Positions 1-11,756 of a stretch of 64,000 nucleotides of DNA are shown in pieces; position 1 is the stretch's first letter, and the number at the start of each line of letters is the position of its first letter. The notes beneath the pieces are model-generated. The model saw only the letters and a program-made list of their open reading frames with translations. It was not told the DNA's origin and did no database searches. Position numbers and translations under genes: made by a program. This DNA comes from Sapria himalayana (Eukaryota > Streptophyta > Magnoliopsida > Malpighiales > Rafflesiaceae): contig JAREIK010001332.1 of assembly GCA_029783825.1 (NCBI GenBank), positions 620,001 through 684,000 on the forward strand, written 5' to 3'.

Positions 1-422
1 TCTTCAAATACCTCAATATGCAAAGAATCATATTAAATTAAACATATTAAGGATAATATATGAAATGACTAATTATGTTGATAGTATATTTCATATCTAA
101 ATTGATTATAATTAAAATAATTAATATTTTCTATAATTTTTTGATAAATAATAAAGTCAACTGGAAGAAACATTAGAAGTAAAGTTGATATCTAAATCAA
201 TGTGTATTAATTGGAACACAACTTAAAAGATCGATCATTACAAGAGTATCAAGTATATATCTTCTTTGGGATTGGATGATATATCTCATAGAATAAGTAA
301 TTTTAATACAAAGAAATTCTTGAGTCTTCTAAGGTTCTTTATATGAATTCATACTTGAAGGAACAATATGAGTTGGTTGATCTTTAAAATTTCATCTCTC
401 ATAATGAGAATGTTATCCATCT
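1..422. other. AT-rich flank without recognisable gene
   Basis: No open frame, repeat boundary or RNA gene can be supported here. The last 8 bases before copy A are the hAT target site (AGATAATC, 423-430). Sequence on the far side of copy A (4108 onward) has the same AT-rich character, so the two are one interrupted stretch. Confidence 0.5.
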
Positions 423-430
423 AGATAATC

Positions 431-735
431 TAGAGGTGTCAAACGTGCCGGGCCGGGCCGGGCCGGCACGAGGCACGGCACGGTCCGGCCGTGCCTGGGC
501 CGGCCCGGCACGTTCTTAAACTGTGCCCGGGCCCGTGCCGTGCCCGGGTTAAGATAATCGCGTGCCGTGCCGTGCCTGGCCCGGCACGGCACGCCGGCAC
601 GGGTTCATCCCGTGCCGGTTCACGCAGGCACGCGTGGCACTGGCGCCGTGCCACGCGTGCCGTGGCGTGAGTCGTGAGTCGTGAGTCACGATTCACCCCC
701 CTGGTAAAAAGACCGCGGGTCGGGTCCAAACAGAC
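431..735. repeat. GC-rich 5' subterminal region of hAT copy A
   Basis: About 300 bp dominated by permutations of GGCACGGCACG, CCGTGCC and CCGGGCCGG. It includes a self-complementary pair around 713-752 (a GGGTCGGGTC-type arm and its complement). Subterminal motif arrays in hAT elements bind transposase and set excision; that role is inferred here. Similar blocks occur in copy B (23580-23810) and the MITEs at 36504 and 27622. Confidence 0.75.
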
Positions 736-988
736 CCGACCCGTGGTCTTTTCTGTCGAAACTTGAGTCCAGTCTTCCAGATGCCCATTAAAGTGATCCG
801 AGCAAAAACCAACGGCAAAAAAAAAAAAAAAAATTCAAACTCCACCGATTTTCAGCCCTTGGATTCACCTCCAACGGCTAGGGGGCAGAATCCAACGGTC
901 CTCGTGATTCTGCCCCTTAAAAATAGTAAAAAAATTCAAAAAATTAATAAAAAATTATCTTTTTTTATTTAAAAAAACATTCTTTAGC

Positions 989-996
989 TTATAAAT
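989..996 (+). promoter_or_regulatory. Putative TATA box of hAT copy A transposase
   Basis: TTATAAAT followed by TCTACCCCC and a C/T-rich stretch, about 290 bp upstream of the transposase start at 1279. The same arrangement is conserved in copy B at 23999-24005 and, more decayed, in relic D (GTATAAATAG near 11462). No transcription start can be read directly. Confidence 0.5.
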
Positions 997-1278
997 TCTA
1001 CCCCCCTCCCTATAACATTTATGTTTTTCAAAAACATAAAACCTCTCAATACTTTCTCTCTCTTACATAAATCGTGCATCTCTCACTCGGGCCTCGTGAT
1101 TTTGATATCGGCTTGGGTTTTCGTGAAACTCAACTTGAGTTTTGAACATCAGAGCTTCCTGCGGTGCACCTTGCACGAGACTGACCTCATTGCTTTTATC
1201 GGGTAATATACTTTACGTTTTTTTGTACTTTCTCTCTCTAAAGATTATCTCTCTAGAAAAACTTATGAAAAATAAAAA

Positions 1279-3401
1279 ATGACAAATACACCTAACACGT
1301 ATTTAAATTTGGAAAATGAAAATGTTAGTGTTACACAAACGTCTGTGGCTCCTGAAACTTTGGTTTCTCCTGTCGTCTCAGCCCAAAGTTCTAAAAAACA
1401 AAAAACTAAGATGACTTTTTTAGTTTGGACACATTTTAAAATCATAACACAGGTAGATGTTAGGGGTGAGGAACTTGAAATGACACAGTGCAAATATTGT
1501 ATGAGACTTTTAACATGCAAGAGTACATGTGGGACTGGGCACCTCAAGAGGCATGCTGAAATATGCTCCAAAAAATATAGACCCTTAGATCCTAGGCAAA
1601 CCCAACTTGGCACTACATTTTTTGAGACTGGATCGAGTTCAGTCTCAAAGTTTACTCCCTTCATATATTCCAGCGAGTTGGGTAGGGACGGCATGGCCAT
1701 GCTCATCACATTGATGGGTTTTCCGATCAGATTTTCGGAAGATCCGAGGGTAGTGCGCATCATGCAGACTTATTTTCAGCCATCCTATCGTAGGATTCCT
1801 AGGTCCACATCTAGGAATGACATACTAAAGATATATAAGTTAGAAAAACAAAAAATAATTAAGGAATTTTTGGCATTTAGTGGAGTGGTGTCCGTGACGT
1901 CCGATATATGGACATGTCTCGATGATTCTTATTATGCAGGTCTCACGAGTCATTATGTAGATTCTAACTGGACAATCAATAAAAAAATATTAGGATTCAC
2001 TGAGATTCTTCATCCTCATGATGGCCCGGCCATTTTTGAGTGTATGATGAAAGTTTTTAGGGAATATAAAATTCAAAATAAATTTTTAGTGTCACTTTCG
2101 ATAATGCTGCGAATAATGGAGTAGCGGTCAATATGTTTGTTAGGAATATTAGAGACGCACCATTAGGAGAGATATTTCATGTCAGATGCATGTGTCATGT
2201 TATTAACCTGATAGTTCAAGCGGGTATGAAGGTCTGTTCCCCCGCGTTGGAAAATATACGCAATGCACTCAAGTATATTCGCACTCATCGCAGACTACAA
2301 GAGTTTGGTAATTTCTGTTTGTCTGCGAATCTTAAGAAGAAGAAATTCCAATCAGATGTGAGATATCGTTGGAATTACACGTACCTGATGTTGGAATCAT
2401 GTGTTGGATACGAACACGTGATATCCGACTACGTCAATAGTAAGAGTGGCGAACTTATTATTGACGACACTGACTGGGCTTCAGGAATTTTATTTATGAA
2501 ATTTCTGAAGATATTTTATGACACGACGAACATGTGTTCGTCGGTTTATACGCCCACCACTTGCATTGCACTCCGTTGCATATGCAACATTAGTAGCATG
2601 TTTAGGAAGTATCGAGCGGACCCGATGCTTAGCCATATGGTTGCAGAGATGGAGACCAAGTACCTGAAGTACTGGTCCACCATTCTATCTCTTTATTGCC
2701 TCGCAGCATGCATGGACCCTAGGGCTAAGGTGGAAGGGGTTGAAAATACCCTGACTTTCATTTCCTCGTGCATGAACCTGGAAGAGTCACCTGAAGGGTT
2801 TATTTACGAGAAGTTGACAGACCTGTTCACATATTACGATATTAGGTATGGTGGTGGTGGTGGTGAGACTGTGAGTACGGACACTGATACCTTGTTCGGA
2901 GATGACGATTATTCCATTAACCTAGCGAGGGGGAAACGTAGGGGTGGACCTTCACATAGGAGCGAGCTGTCTCGGTACTTAGATACCGATTACTGCTCAA
3001 TCCTATCACCTTCTGACAATAAGAATCTTGATTTATTACAGTGGTGGAAATCATATGAGTCCGCCTATCCCGTGCTATCTAGGATGACACGGGATCTACT
3101 GACTCTTCCGGTGTCGAGCGTAGCATCGGAGTCTGCTTTTTCTGTTGCAGTGAACGTGATTTCGGATAGGAGATCGAGATTACGTCCAGATATGGTTGAG
3201 GCCTTGGCATGTTTGAAGGATTGGGAGGAATCGAGATTTAGCATCAGTGATCGTGCTGAAACTGGGACTGTGACAGACACTGCAGTCGCATCCACATCCA
3301 CTATGATGCCGGAGGAGTTGATTGCCGATGATGATGATCCATATGATACTGATCTTGATGTTGCGGCTGATGATTCTCATGATATGCCGCTTGACGATTG
3401 A
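1279..3401 (+). pseudogene. hAT transposase (BED finger, RNase H-like, dimerisation domain), one frameshift
   Basis: About 705 codons in two overlapping frames: 1279-2124, then 2133-3401 after a one-base deletion in an A/T run near 2082 (copy B has one more A there). Domains in order: BED zinc finger at residues ~65-96 (CKYC, then HLKRHAEIC); catalytic core with SDIWT (~residue 210), an Asp in DNA following the frameshift, CMCHVINL; a glycine run YGGGGG; and the C-terminal hAT dimerisation block DLLQWW...SVASESAFS with the conserved Glu intact; then an acidic tail. It would cut and paste DNA in the nucleus. The start fits the A/T-rich context ATGACAAATACACC shared with copy B. Apart from the frameshift all key residues seem present. 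It could be a sequencing error rather than a true lesion. Confidence 0.9.
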
Positions 3402-3884
3402 TGCTAATCTGCTCTTTTTTTTCGATGTTTTTTTATTTATTTTATTTATACACTTTGTTTGTACTTTGTAGTTTGTACCATACGTTGTGTTGAAACTTAT
3501 ACTTGTTTTGTTCGGACTATTGGTTTCAAAAGCATGAATGATAATTTTTCATTTGTGTAGTTTAATTTTTTTTTAATTAAAATTTTTACTAATTTAATGT
3601 ATTTATTTATTATTTTACGATTTAAATTTTATTTTAAAATTTAATAACTTTAAATTTTAATATATAATTAATAAATTATAATAATAAAAAAAGCTAAACT
3701 TAATTGAAAAAAAATTTTTTTTTTTCTAATATTTGTTTATTTTATTTAATTTTAAATGTTATAATTTTTACAAAAAATTATATTTTTTAATTATTACTAA
3801 TACTCTAAAGTCTATACAGAAACTTAATAAAAAATTAAAAAAAAAAAAAAATTTTTTCTAATCTGCCATTTTGGCATTTTCAGC

Positions 3885-4099
3885 CCGTGCTCGTGCTTGG
3901 CTCCCGAGACCCGGACCCCGGTTGAGCCGGTCCCGCATTGCGGCTCCCGCCCCGCCTGCCCTGCCCCTGCCGTGCGCCCGTGCCGCCTGGCCAAGCCAAG
4001 TCGTGCCCGAGCGGGCCGGGCACGGCACGGCACGGTAGCACGATCGTGCTCGTGAAAAATGGGCCGTGCCGTGCTGGGCCGGCCCGTTTGATACCTCTA
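3885..4099. repeat. GC-rich 3' subterminal region of hAT copy A
   Basis: Abrupt switch from an AT-rich tail to about 200 bp of GC-rich sequence with GGCACGGCACGG and CCCGTTTGATACCTCTA at the tip. It is the inverted counterpart of the 5' block and probably holds transposase binding sites. Confidence 0.7.
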
Positions 4100-4107
4100 A
4101 GATAATC

Positions 4108-6065
4108 AATAATATTAGAATGCCATTAGTATCCCTTTAGAAACATAATGAAAAGTTTCTAACGCATGATTAATTTAAATAAAGTGATTGCTTGTGAAAA
4201 ATAAAAATTAGGCTTTTGATGACTACTGCATACCATACAACCTCTTTCATAATTTTTAACTACATCAGATTGTATTGCTTGGAATATATATGACTATTAT
4301 ATTTATATATTCTTATCAAGATCAACTTGAATAAATATATTCTTCATATTTAACTAATACATCATCTAATTATAAAATATTATAAGAAATATAAGAATTT
4401 GTATTAAGAATATTTTGGTGACTATAGAGAAAATATCTTTGTTGCTCATATTATATATTTGAATAAATCTCCTCACTATAAGTACCGCCTTAAGGAAATT
4501 TATATATGTACTTAGATATATTTTCATAGTAATCACTCATTTTTCAATCAACAATAGATTTTTGTGAATGTCATGTTGCTAGTTTTTATTTTTAAGTTTT
4601 ATTAGAATAAAAGACATTATTTTTATCATGACTTGGATAAATTAGTATTGTTAAGATATTTGGATAAAGACATAATTTCATCATGACTTTTACGAACATC
4701 ATTTGTATGAGATTGAATGATGAAAGGTCAAATTCAAATGACATTCGTAAACTGGGTGTTGAATTATATTTTATTTAAATGAGTAGATTGTGGTGTGAGA
4801 TTATTTGCTTTTTTAGTAGATTTGCCTCTTGTTTGAGTAAGTTGGATGTGTTTTTTTCTCTCATAGTATATATTTTTAAGTCCTAAGTGATCATTTTCAT
4901 AGTTATCAACTTAATATGAATTTGTACTTGTGAAAATTTTTGGACTACTGCATCATTTTGACCAAAGGGAGATCTCCATACTTGAGAAATCTCACTTTTT
5001 TCAGACTCTGATTATAATTTGTTGGTAGATGATTTTATGAGAGTAATATCATACTGAGTATTAACATGCTTGGTTGTAGCTGATGAATGATGTTTTCTGT
5101 TAATTGGTCATTTATGCAAAGTTATAGGTAAGGAATAAATTGTAATGGATCCAAGTGTAATAGTTGGATTTGCACTTTTTGAAGACTTGTTAAAAATAAG
5201 TCTATGTTAAAAAGGTAATATCCATACTTATTTAGATCTATATGTTTTTGGTAAAAAAATATTAGTATCCTTATTGGATGTTGGAATTTTTAAGGAATGC
5301 ACATCTCAATATCATAGATGCCAACTTGTTTTATCTCAGAGAATAATCAAGGGCAAAACAAGTTCATCCAAAAATTATGGAAAATATGGTAATTTCTTTC
5401 TAAAATATAGGACTTAGAAAGATAAATGTTGAAAAAGATTAAATGTGCGTATCTTATTGATGAGGTAGATTGTCATTAAAAAAATCTTTTCAAAAATATT
5501 TCAGGATGCTCATTTAAAATAGAATAGTTTGAGTTGTCATAATAAAATATTTATTTATTTTTAGTAATTATATTTTATTAGGATGTATTAGCATAAAAAA
5601 TTTGATATATTATTTAATGATCCATATAATAAGTATCAAATTAATTTGACATATATTTAATATATATCTTAATTTTTAAAAATTTTTATCAAATAAATTT
5701 TTTATTATGTGAAAAATCTAGAAAATAAAAAAATATGTGATATATCTCAAAAAAGATATATTTATCTATATCTCAAGCAATTATCAATAAAAATAATTAG
5801 ATACCTAAATTTTTTAGTCATATCTTTACTAGGTTCATATATTTGATATATTAGATCGAATAAGTTTCTAATAAAGCTTGATTAGAATGGAAGATAACAA
5901 ATCTAATATAATATTTTAACTAATAGTTCTCATAATCTAAGATAGAAATATTATTAAGACTGGTAAAATATTGTTAACTTAGTCAACGATGAGTGGTTAA
6001 GTCATGAATGCACAAACAAATGATCTAACATGCTAAAATACCTAGAGGGAGAAATTATCATAGGA
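4108..6065. other. AT-rich region, nothing recognised
   Basis: Both strands are closed by frequent stops and no TIR, LTR or coding motif was found. It is the continuation of 1-422 after copy A is removed. A very decayed retroelement cannot be excluded. Confidence 0.4.
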
Positions 6066-6639
6066 GAGAGAATTAAACATGTCAAATTGGCTGTGCCATG
6101 TCGGCATGACCCAATTTTTGGTGGCCCAGGTGAGTCACCAAGCTGTGCTAGGCATGACCTGGTAAGTTAGTCATGCCGTGCCTAGCATGATATGATTTGT
6201 GTTTTGGCCTGCTTGGCATGACCTGATTGGCATGAGTTCGCGTAGAATTGGGCTAGGTCATGTTGGGTCATGCTTGGAGCTGAGTCATGCCCGAAGCTGC
6301 GTCATGCTAGTTTTTGATTTTAATTTGTAAATTTTAAGTTATCCATAATGAGTAATGACATAATAAAATAAAATAATTAACAAAAATTATAATAAAGAAA
6401 AAAATAAAAAAAATCATCATTGAAAAATAAAATAACATAATAATCATCAAGGTCAATCCAAATGCTAACTAGTATTAGTATGCAAATCATTATTATTATC
6501 AGTATAAGTATTTATTGGTATCACTAGTAGTGAGCTTAACATCTTCAAAGTGCCATGAGTTATCATCTGCCAATCTCTCTTGTTTTCTTGTTCTAGTATA
6601 ATCTTAAATGTCTAATCTTGAATCTTTTTAATCTTTCAT

Positions 6640-9083
6640 GTAAGTATCTCAATGAATTCTGATTGCAGTTTTACTTTCCTAACAAAAATAACTTTGACTA
6701 TAATAGAAAAAGTAGGTTTCGATGCTATGTTTGATATAGAGGTGTCAATTAGCCTGGCCCGAGATAAGGCACGGCATGGGAATTTCCCATGCCTGTGCCA
6801 TGCCGGTCCACGGCACCAACCGTGCCGTGCCGTGCTGAGGCCAACTGAGCTTGATGTCGTGCTTGGCCCGGCATGGTACTGTGGCCCGTTGGTACGGTAC
6901 CTTGGCACGAGTCGATAAACCCTAATTTTTTTTTAAATTAGGGGTTCGGCTATGCGATTGCGTGATGGCCCGTGGTTTCATGGCGCAACGGTGTTATGTC
7001 GTGCACCAAAACTCTAATTTTTTTTAAATTAGGGTTCGGCCCGACTTGGTCGATTATTGTGGATTCATGCTGCAGGCCCGTGCCGAGCTAACCTCCACAG
7101 AATTATGCCGTGCCAGGCATGACAAGGTACAATAACTGTGTCGTGCTTGGCCCAGCACGAAAGCACGGTCGGGCCGACTAAAAATGGGCCGTGACGGCCC
7201 GGCACGTTCCATTTGACATTTCTAGTTCGATATTTGAGGAGTTAGTAGATTCTATGTTATCTTAGATAGCATGAAATATGTGAGATCATATTATTTTTAT
7301 CATTATAAAATATTAAGATTTTTATTAACATTATGTGATAAGATTGAGTAAGAATCGATATTTTAAGTATCGAAACAGCTTGCTCATAGTCGACAGACCA
7401 CTTCCTCATTTTTCTTTCCTTAATTAAATGACAAAGTCATCATCTCTAAATATGGTGTCTATGTTCATACTTGGAGCCTGACTATAATTACTATGATACT
7501 TTGTGTTGTAGTATATAAATAACCCACTCAATTTTTTGTGAGTGAACTCTTTATGTTGGTATTCCTGGTTCATGCACGTAGATATATATGTCAAAATATT
7601 CTCTATCTCTTTCATCTTAACCTTAGGAATCTAGTAGGTAGTCTGACAATAAAGAGATAAAATAATAGAATAATACTTTAAGTATTTAGTTTTTATCTCA
7701 ACAGATATCATATTAATATCATATTAATACTTTAAGTATTTAGAATAATACTAAATATCATATTAATATCGCATGTGTACTTGAGTGCAATATAAGTGGT
7801 GGGTGTGTACACATGCGAATATTTATTATGTCATAAAAAATTTTCAAGAATTTCATAAAAGAAATTTTTATATCCTAGTCAGTGTCATCATAAGTAATTT
7901 TGTCATTTTTACTATTAACGTAGTCAGATATCACGTGTTCGTATTCAACACATGAATCAATATCAGATAAGTATAATTTCAACGGTGTCTCATAATCATT
8001 TGAAATTTTTTTTCTTTAGACCTACAAATAAATAGAGAACACCAAACTCATGCTGTTTGTTAGGTGTTAGAAGATATTAAAATGAATTTCATATATCTTT
8101 TAATGTGAGGGAAACAATTTTCATTCTTTTTTGTGCCACCAGGTCAATAATGTGACACATGTATTTAACATGATAAATCTTATCTAATAGTAAATTTGTA
8201 ATGTTCTTAACAAATGTACCAATAGCTATCCCATTGCCAGACACATCATTAAATATGATATTATAAATTTTATTTTGAATTTGATAATCTCTAAAAATTT
8301 TTATCATGTACTCATATATGGTAGAACTATCAATAGAATAGAAAATCTCTGAAAATTTTAAAATTTTTTTATAAAGTTTCTATTTAGAATCTTTATAATG
8401 GGCATTGAGATATGCAAAAGATGTATCGTTATGATTAATTTAGATATTAAACATCATAAATACTATGCCACTATATTAGTAAATTTATTAATTATTAATT
8501 ATTTTTCTTATTTATAATATTTAATAATATCATTCCTATATATGAACCTGAGAATCCTATGATAAACAGGTTGGAAGTAGGTTTGTATGATTTTATAATT
8601 ATTGGATTCTCCAAAAATCTAATCAAAAGAATCATGATGGTAATTAGTTTGATTATGCCCTCACTTCCTAAGTCATTTAGGTATATGAACAGGGTCAAAG
8701 AAGTTGAACTATATCCAGTTTCAAAAATCATCGCTCATGCTTTGTTGGGTTTGCCTTATCATCCAATGCATCATATTTTTTGTTGTATTAATTGACATGT
8801 CTCTTTAGGCACCAAGTACCACACGCATTCCTATATATATATATATATATATATAATATTTATATTATACCGATTCTTAAACAACACTTCTAGTATTTAT
8901 TATTATGTTAAAATGATTATAAATTACAGATATTTTTTAAATTTTTTGTTTTTTAGGTATTTGAATTTGAGTTGAGATCATTAGAGAAATTATGATTTTG
9001 GTTTTGGACATTTCCTTATAATTATCATTATTATCTACATTTAAATCTAAGTTAATCTCTTTTTCATTATACTCACTTTTAAT
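6640..9083 (-). pseudogene. Decayed hAT transposase of copy C
   Basis: Reverse-strand reading frames at 8495-8731 (FETGYSS...SIFYRFL-type block after the BED finger), 8089-8307 (FREYQIQNK, NITNLLLDKIYHVKYMCHIIDL) and 7424-7615 (end of the LTYISTCMN block, DDDF) align in order with copy A. The dimerisation block appears on the reverse strand at 6650-6728 just left of the nested MITE. Many stops and frameshifts; no function expected. Confidence 0.8.
6737..7224. mobile_element. Non-autonomous hAT MITE nested in copy C
   Basis: 488 bp, starts TAGAGGTGTCAATTAG and ends CATTTGACATTTCTA. The flanking duplication is GTTTGATA (6729-6736) versus GTTCGATA (7225-7232), 7 of 8 identical. It has GC-rich subterminal motifs and no transposase. 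It interrupts the dimerisation domain of copy C and so postdates it. Confidence 0.85.
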
Positions 9084-10245
9084 CATTTTTTTAATTATTT
9101 TATTCTTTATAATTTTAACTATTTAAAAAAAATCATAAAAAAATTATTCGAGTAATATTTTGAATTGGAGATGGGATAGATAAAGCTATTGCTTGCAGTC
9201 ACACCCAAGTCCTTGCTCCTACAACAACAAGAAACAACAAAAAAAACCCAACTAAAAGTTACAATACGAAAATGAGTTATGAAAGTTGAGATTATTAGAG
9301 AGCAGTGTAGAATAGAAGATGAATATTAAAGAGTAAGAGTAGAGAGTTGAGTGTTAATATAGAAATGAGAATGAAAATCTTAAAATTCTTAATTTATATT
9401 TATAATTTTTTTTTATTAAAAATTATATATTTTTAAATTATTTAATTTTTTTTGATTTTTAAGTGGGTATAAACTCGACAGCCATCAGATTTCTGCCCTA
9501 GTCATTGGAATGAAATCTAATGCCCACAATGTGTATTACAAATATACAAAAAATATTATTTTTTTTTGGATTTTTACTAGTTAGGGTTTGAAATGTGGGT
9601 CAGGTTTGGGTTTGGGCTTGGGCATTTGACTCTCGGGTCTCAGGTGTAGATGCGATTTGCTCACCATCCCAGTTGAGCCCCAAGCTGACACGTGATGAGG
9701 TTGCGCTGAACTCATGGTTAGCTTAGCCCAACCTCGTTGCATGGTAGCGTCAACTAGGGCTTGCTCTAGTTGGCCCGACGTCAAATGCGACGACATTGGG
9801 GTTGGAGTTGGTGCAGGGGGCATGTGCTGAAATGGTCCATTAATAAAATTAATTTATAAAACTTAAAAAACCCATGTTGTGGAGAGGGTTGGGTTTCATT
9901 AATAAAACCTGCCTTGCTAATTGGTGATTGTTTCAAAGTTTATTGTTATCGAGAAGTGGGCAGGTTGGACTCTGGATTCCCAGTAACTCATAATCCATTG
10001 GGTTACTCCTTTCGGGTCGTTGAACTATGCTAACGGGCTAGGCATGTGAGTCGTGTTTGGCTTGACATGAGGCATGACAACTAGAGCCACTTGCCCAGCA
10101 CGAAATGAGCTGTGCCTCGGGTTGGCTTGACCCGGGTCTAGGCATGATTCTAAATTATGTCGTGTCAGGCTAGACACGACTCAGTTGGATTGTATCTCGT
10201 GCAATGCTTGGTCCACCCAGCTCACTTGATATCTATAGAGAGAAT

Positions 10246-11290
10246 ATGTAATCTGTCCTACTCCATCAAAAATGAAGTCTTTTTTAGCTCTTAATTATGC
10301 AAACAAATATCAATATAAGTAAAAATAAATTAAATTTTAGTTATATAAAAATGTAACTCACGAAAAGTAAGTTGATAGAATAATTAGAAATTAGCAAGAA
10401 ATGATAAATTAACAAAGACAAGTTAAATATTATTATATCTAACATTTTTTGAATGTTTATTATTGATTATAATAATATTTTTAGAATATTTAAAAAATAT
10501 AGTGAATAAGATATAAATATCAGTAATATAATTATTCATTTTTGTGTCGATAATCTAGAAGTTTAGAATGAAAGTATGATTGAAAAAACTAGTGATATTT
10601 GATAGAAAGTGCAAATATTGTATTTCTTATTTATTGTGTAAGTATCATGGTAAAAAATTAAATAAGGACTCATAAATGACTTAAGTAATTTGTTTATTTC
10701 TTTTACTATTATGTAAAATTTTTATTTTTCTTTTTGAAAATAATATTCAATCATTATCTTTGGAATGATTTCTGGGAATAAATAAGATTATGCGAAATTG
10801 CCTACAATGAATGCATTGAACTAAGGCTCTACTCCATTTATCTTTGTTTTGATATTCTTAATCCAAAACATTAAAACATAAAATTGTTATAATTAAATAA
10901 TTTAGGATTTATTAAATAATAAATCCTAATCTATTTTTTTTCTTCAAAATCCTATATTATGTGAAATTGTCGCAAAAAATTAGGAAATTTGGGGAACATG
11001 AATTACATTGTCATCGTGCACTGCCTTATGAGAGGTATTTCTATTCTCTTCAAAAATAATCGTATTAGGTGTATACATAGTAGGGTCAACTATTATTCCC
11101 ACATGGAATAACTACTAGATGTAAAAAATAATCTACTAATATGGTGTTTGAAGATATATTTTCTTGGATTGAGGCATTGAAATAATAATTGTCATCAAAG
11201 AAGGTGATATCAGAACTCATAATTTTCTTTTTAGTCTCTAGTGAATAATATTTATATATTTTCCGAGGACATGCATGACTTGTTGCTTTA
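10246..11290. other. AT-rich region, nothing recognised
   Basis: No reading frame or element boundary could be supported. The left side is fixed by the target duplication of copy C; the right side grades into the leader of hAT relic D. The 5' tip of D may lie somewhere here but no TIR could be read. Confidence 0.4.
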
Positions 11291-11756
11291 CATGTTGCCG
11301 AAAGAAATTATTTTAAATAGTTACAGCTATTAGAAGAATTTGTAGCTATTGGATTTGTTTTCAATAGTTACAGCTAAAAGCTTGATGATTATCAGGTTTT
11401 TACTCATTTATAATGAAAAAATAAAAAAAATATAAAAGTATATTATTTTAATATATAAAATTTGTATAAATAGAGAAAAGATAATAGAAATTAATGAATT
11501 TTATTCTCTCTTATCTCTCTTTTTCTATATTGAGTTGTGTCCACTACCTATTTATAATTTTAATTTTCAGTGTTATTTCTTTATGCTGGCTTGGTCTAGT
11601 AAGTTTAGAAAAAGAAAAGAGGTGGTAGAAAGTGAACTACAACTATGAGTTGCTACTTAAATAAATTTATGTGGTTTTGGTTATGTTACATAATTTTTTT
11701 ATTTGTTTATTATATTTTGTTATTAATTTTTTTAAAATTTGAAATTTAAATAAAAA

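Larger units (their letters stand above)
431..4099 (+). mobile_element. hAT transposon, copy A (near-intact, 3.67 kb)
   Basis: Seen: the left end starts TAGAGGTGTCAAACG and the right end closes GTTTGATACCTCTA, giving terminal inverted repeats. A perfect 8-bp target site duplication AGATAATC flanks it at 423-430 and 4100-4107. Inside, in order, are a GC-rich 5' subterminal block, an AT-rich leader with a TATA box, a transposase frame with one frameshift, an AT-rich 3' region (3402-3870) and a GC-rich 3' block. Known: 8-bp duplications, short TIRs and a BED finger plus C-terminal dimerisation domain define hAT elements. The exact duplication and few lesions indicate recent insertion. Copy B at 23580-27236 is the same family. 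Confidence 0.95.
6074..10237 (-). mobile_element. hAT transposon, copy C (old, full length, minus strand)
   Basis: Left tip TAAACATGTCAAATTGG and right tip CACTTGATATCTATA are decayed versions of the family TIR. A perfect 8-bp duplication GAGAGAAT lies at 6066-6073 and 10238-10245. Reverse-strand order matches A and B: 5' GC block (about 9580-10237), leader with the PyGTTGGATT-like motif (near 9480), transposase (9083 down to ~6640), AT-rich tail (6300-6640), 3' block (6074-6300). CpG-rich end motifs have mostly become TG/CA, as expected for an old methylated copy. A younger MITE is nested at 6737-7224, explaining the 4.16-kb length. Confidence 0.88.

Noticed and set aside
439..729. 96-residue reverse-strand frame rich in Arg, Ala, Gly and Pro
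   Set aside because: It lies in the GC-rich subterminal block of hAT copy A; such blocks open frames by composition. The same applies to frames at 3824-4109, 23377-23825, 26884-27299 and 36510-36867.
1021..1206. 61-codon leader ORF present in both copies A and B (24030-24215)
   Set aside because: Conserved in position, but about 13 of 61 residues differ, mostly by amino-acid-changing substitutions, and it does not splice in frame to the transposase. Best read as 5' leader.
1263..1763. 166-residue reverse-strand frame
   Set aside because: Antisense shadow of the copy A transposase; the equivalent in copy B is 24446-24778.
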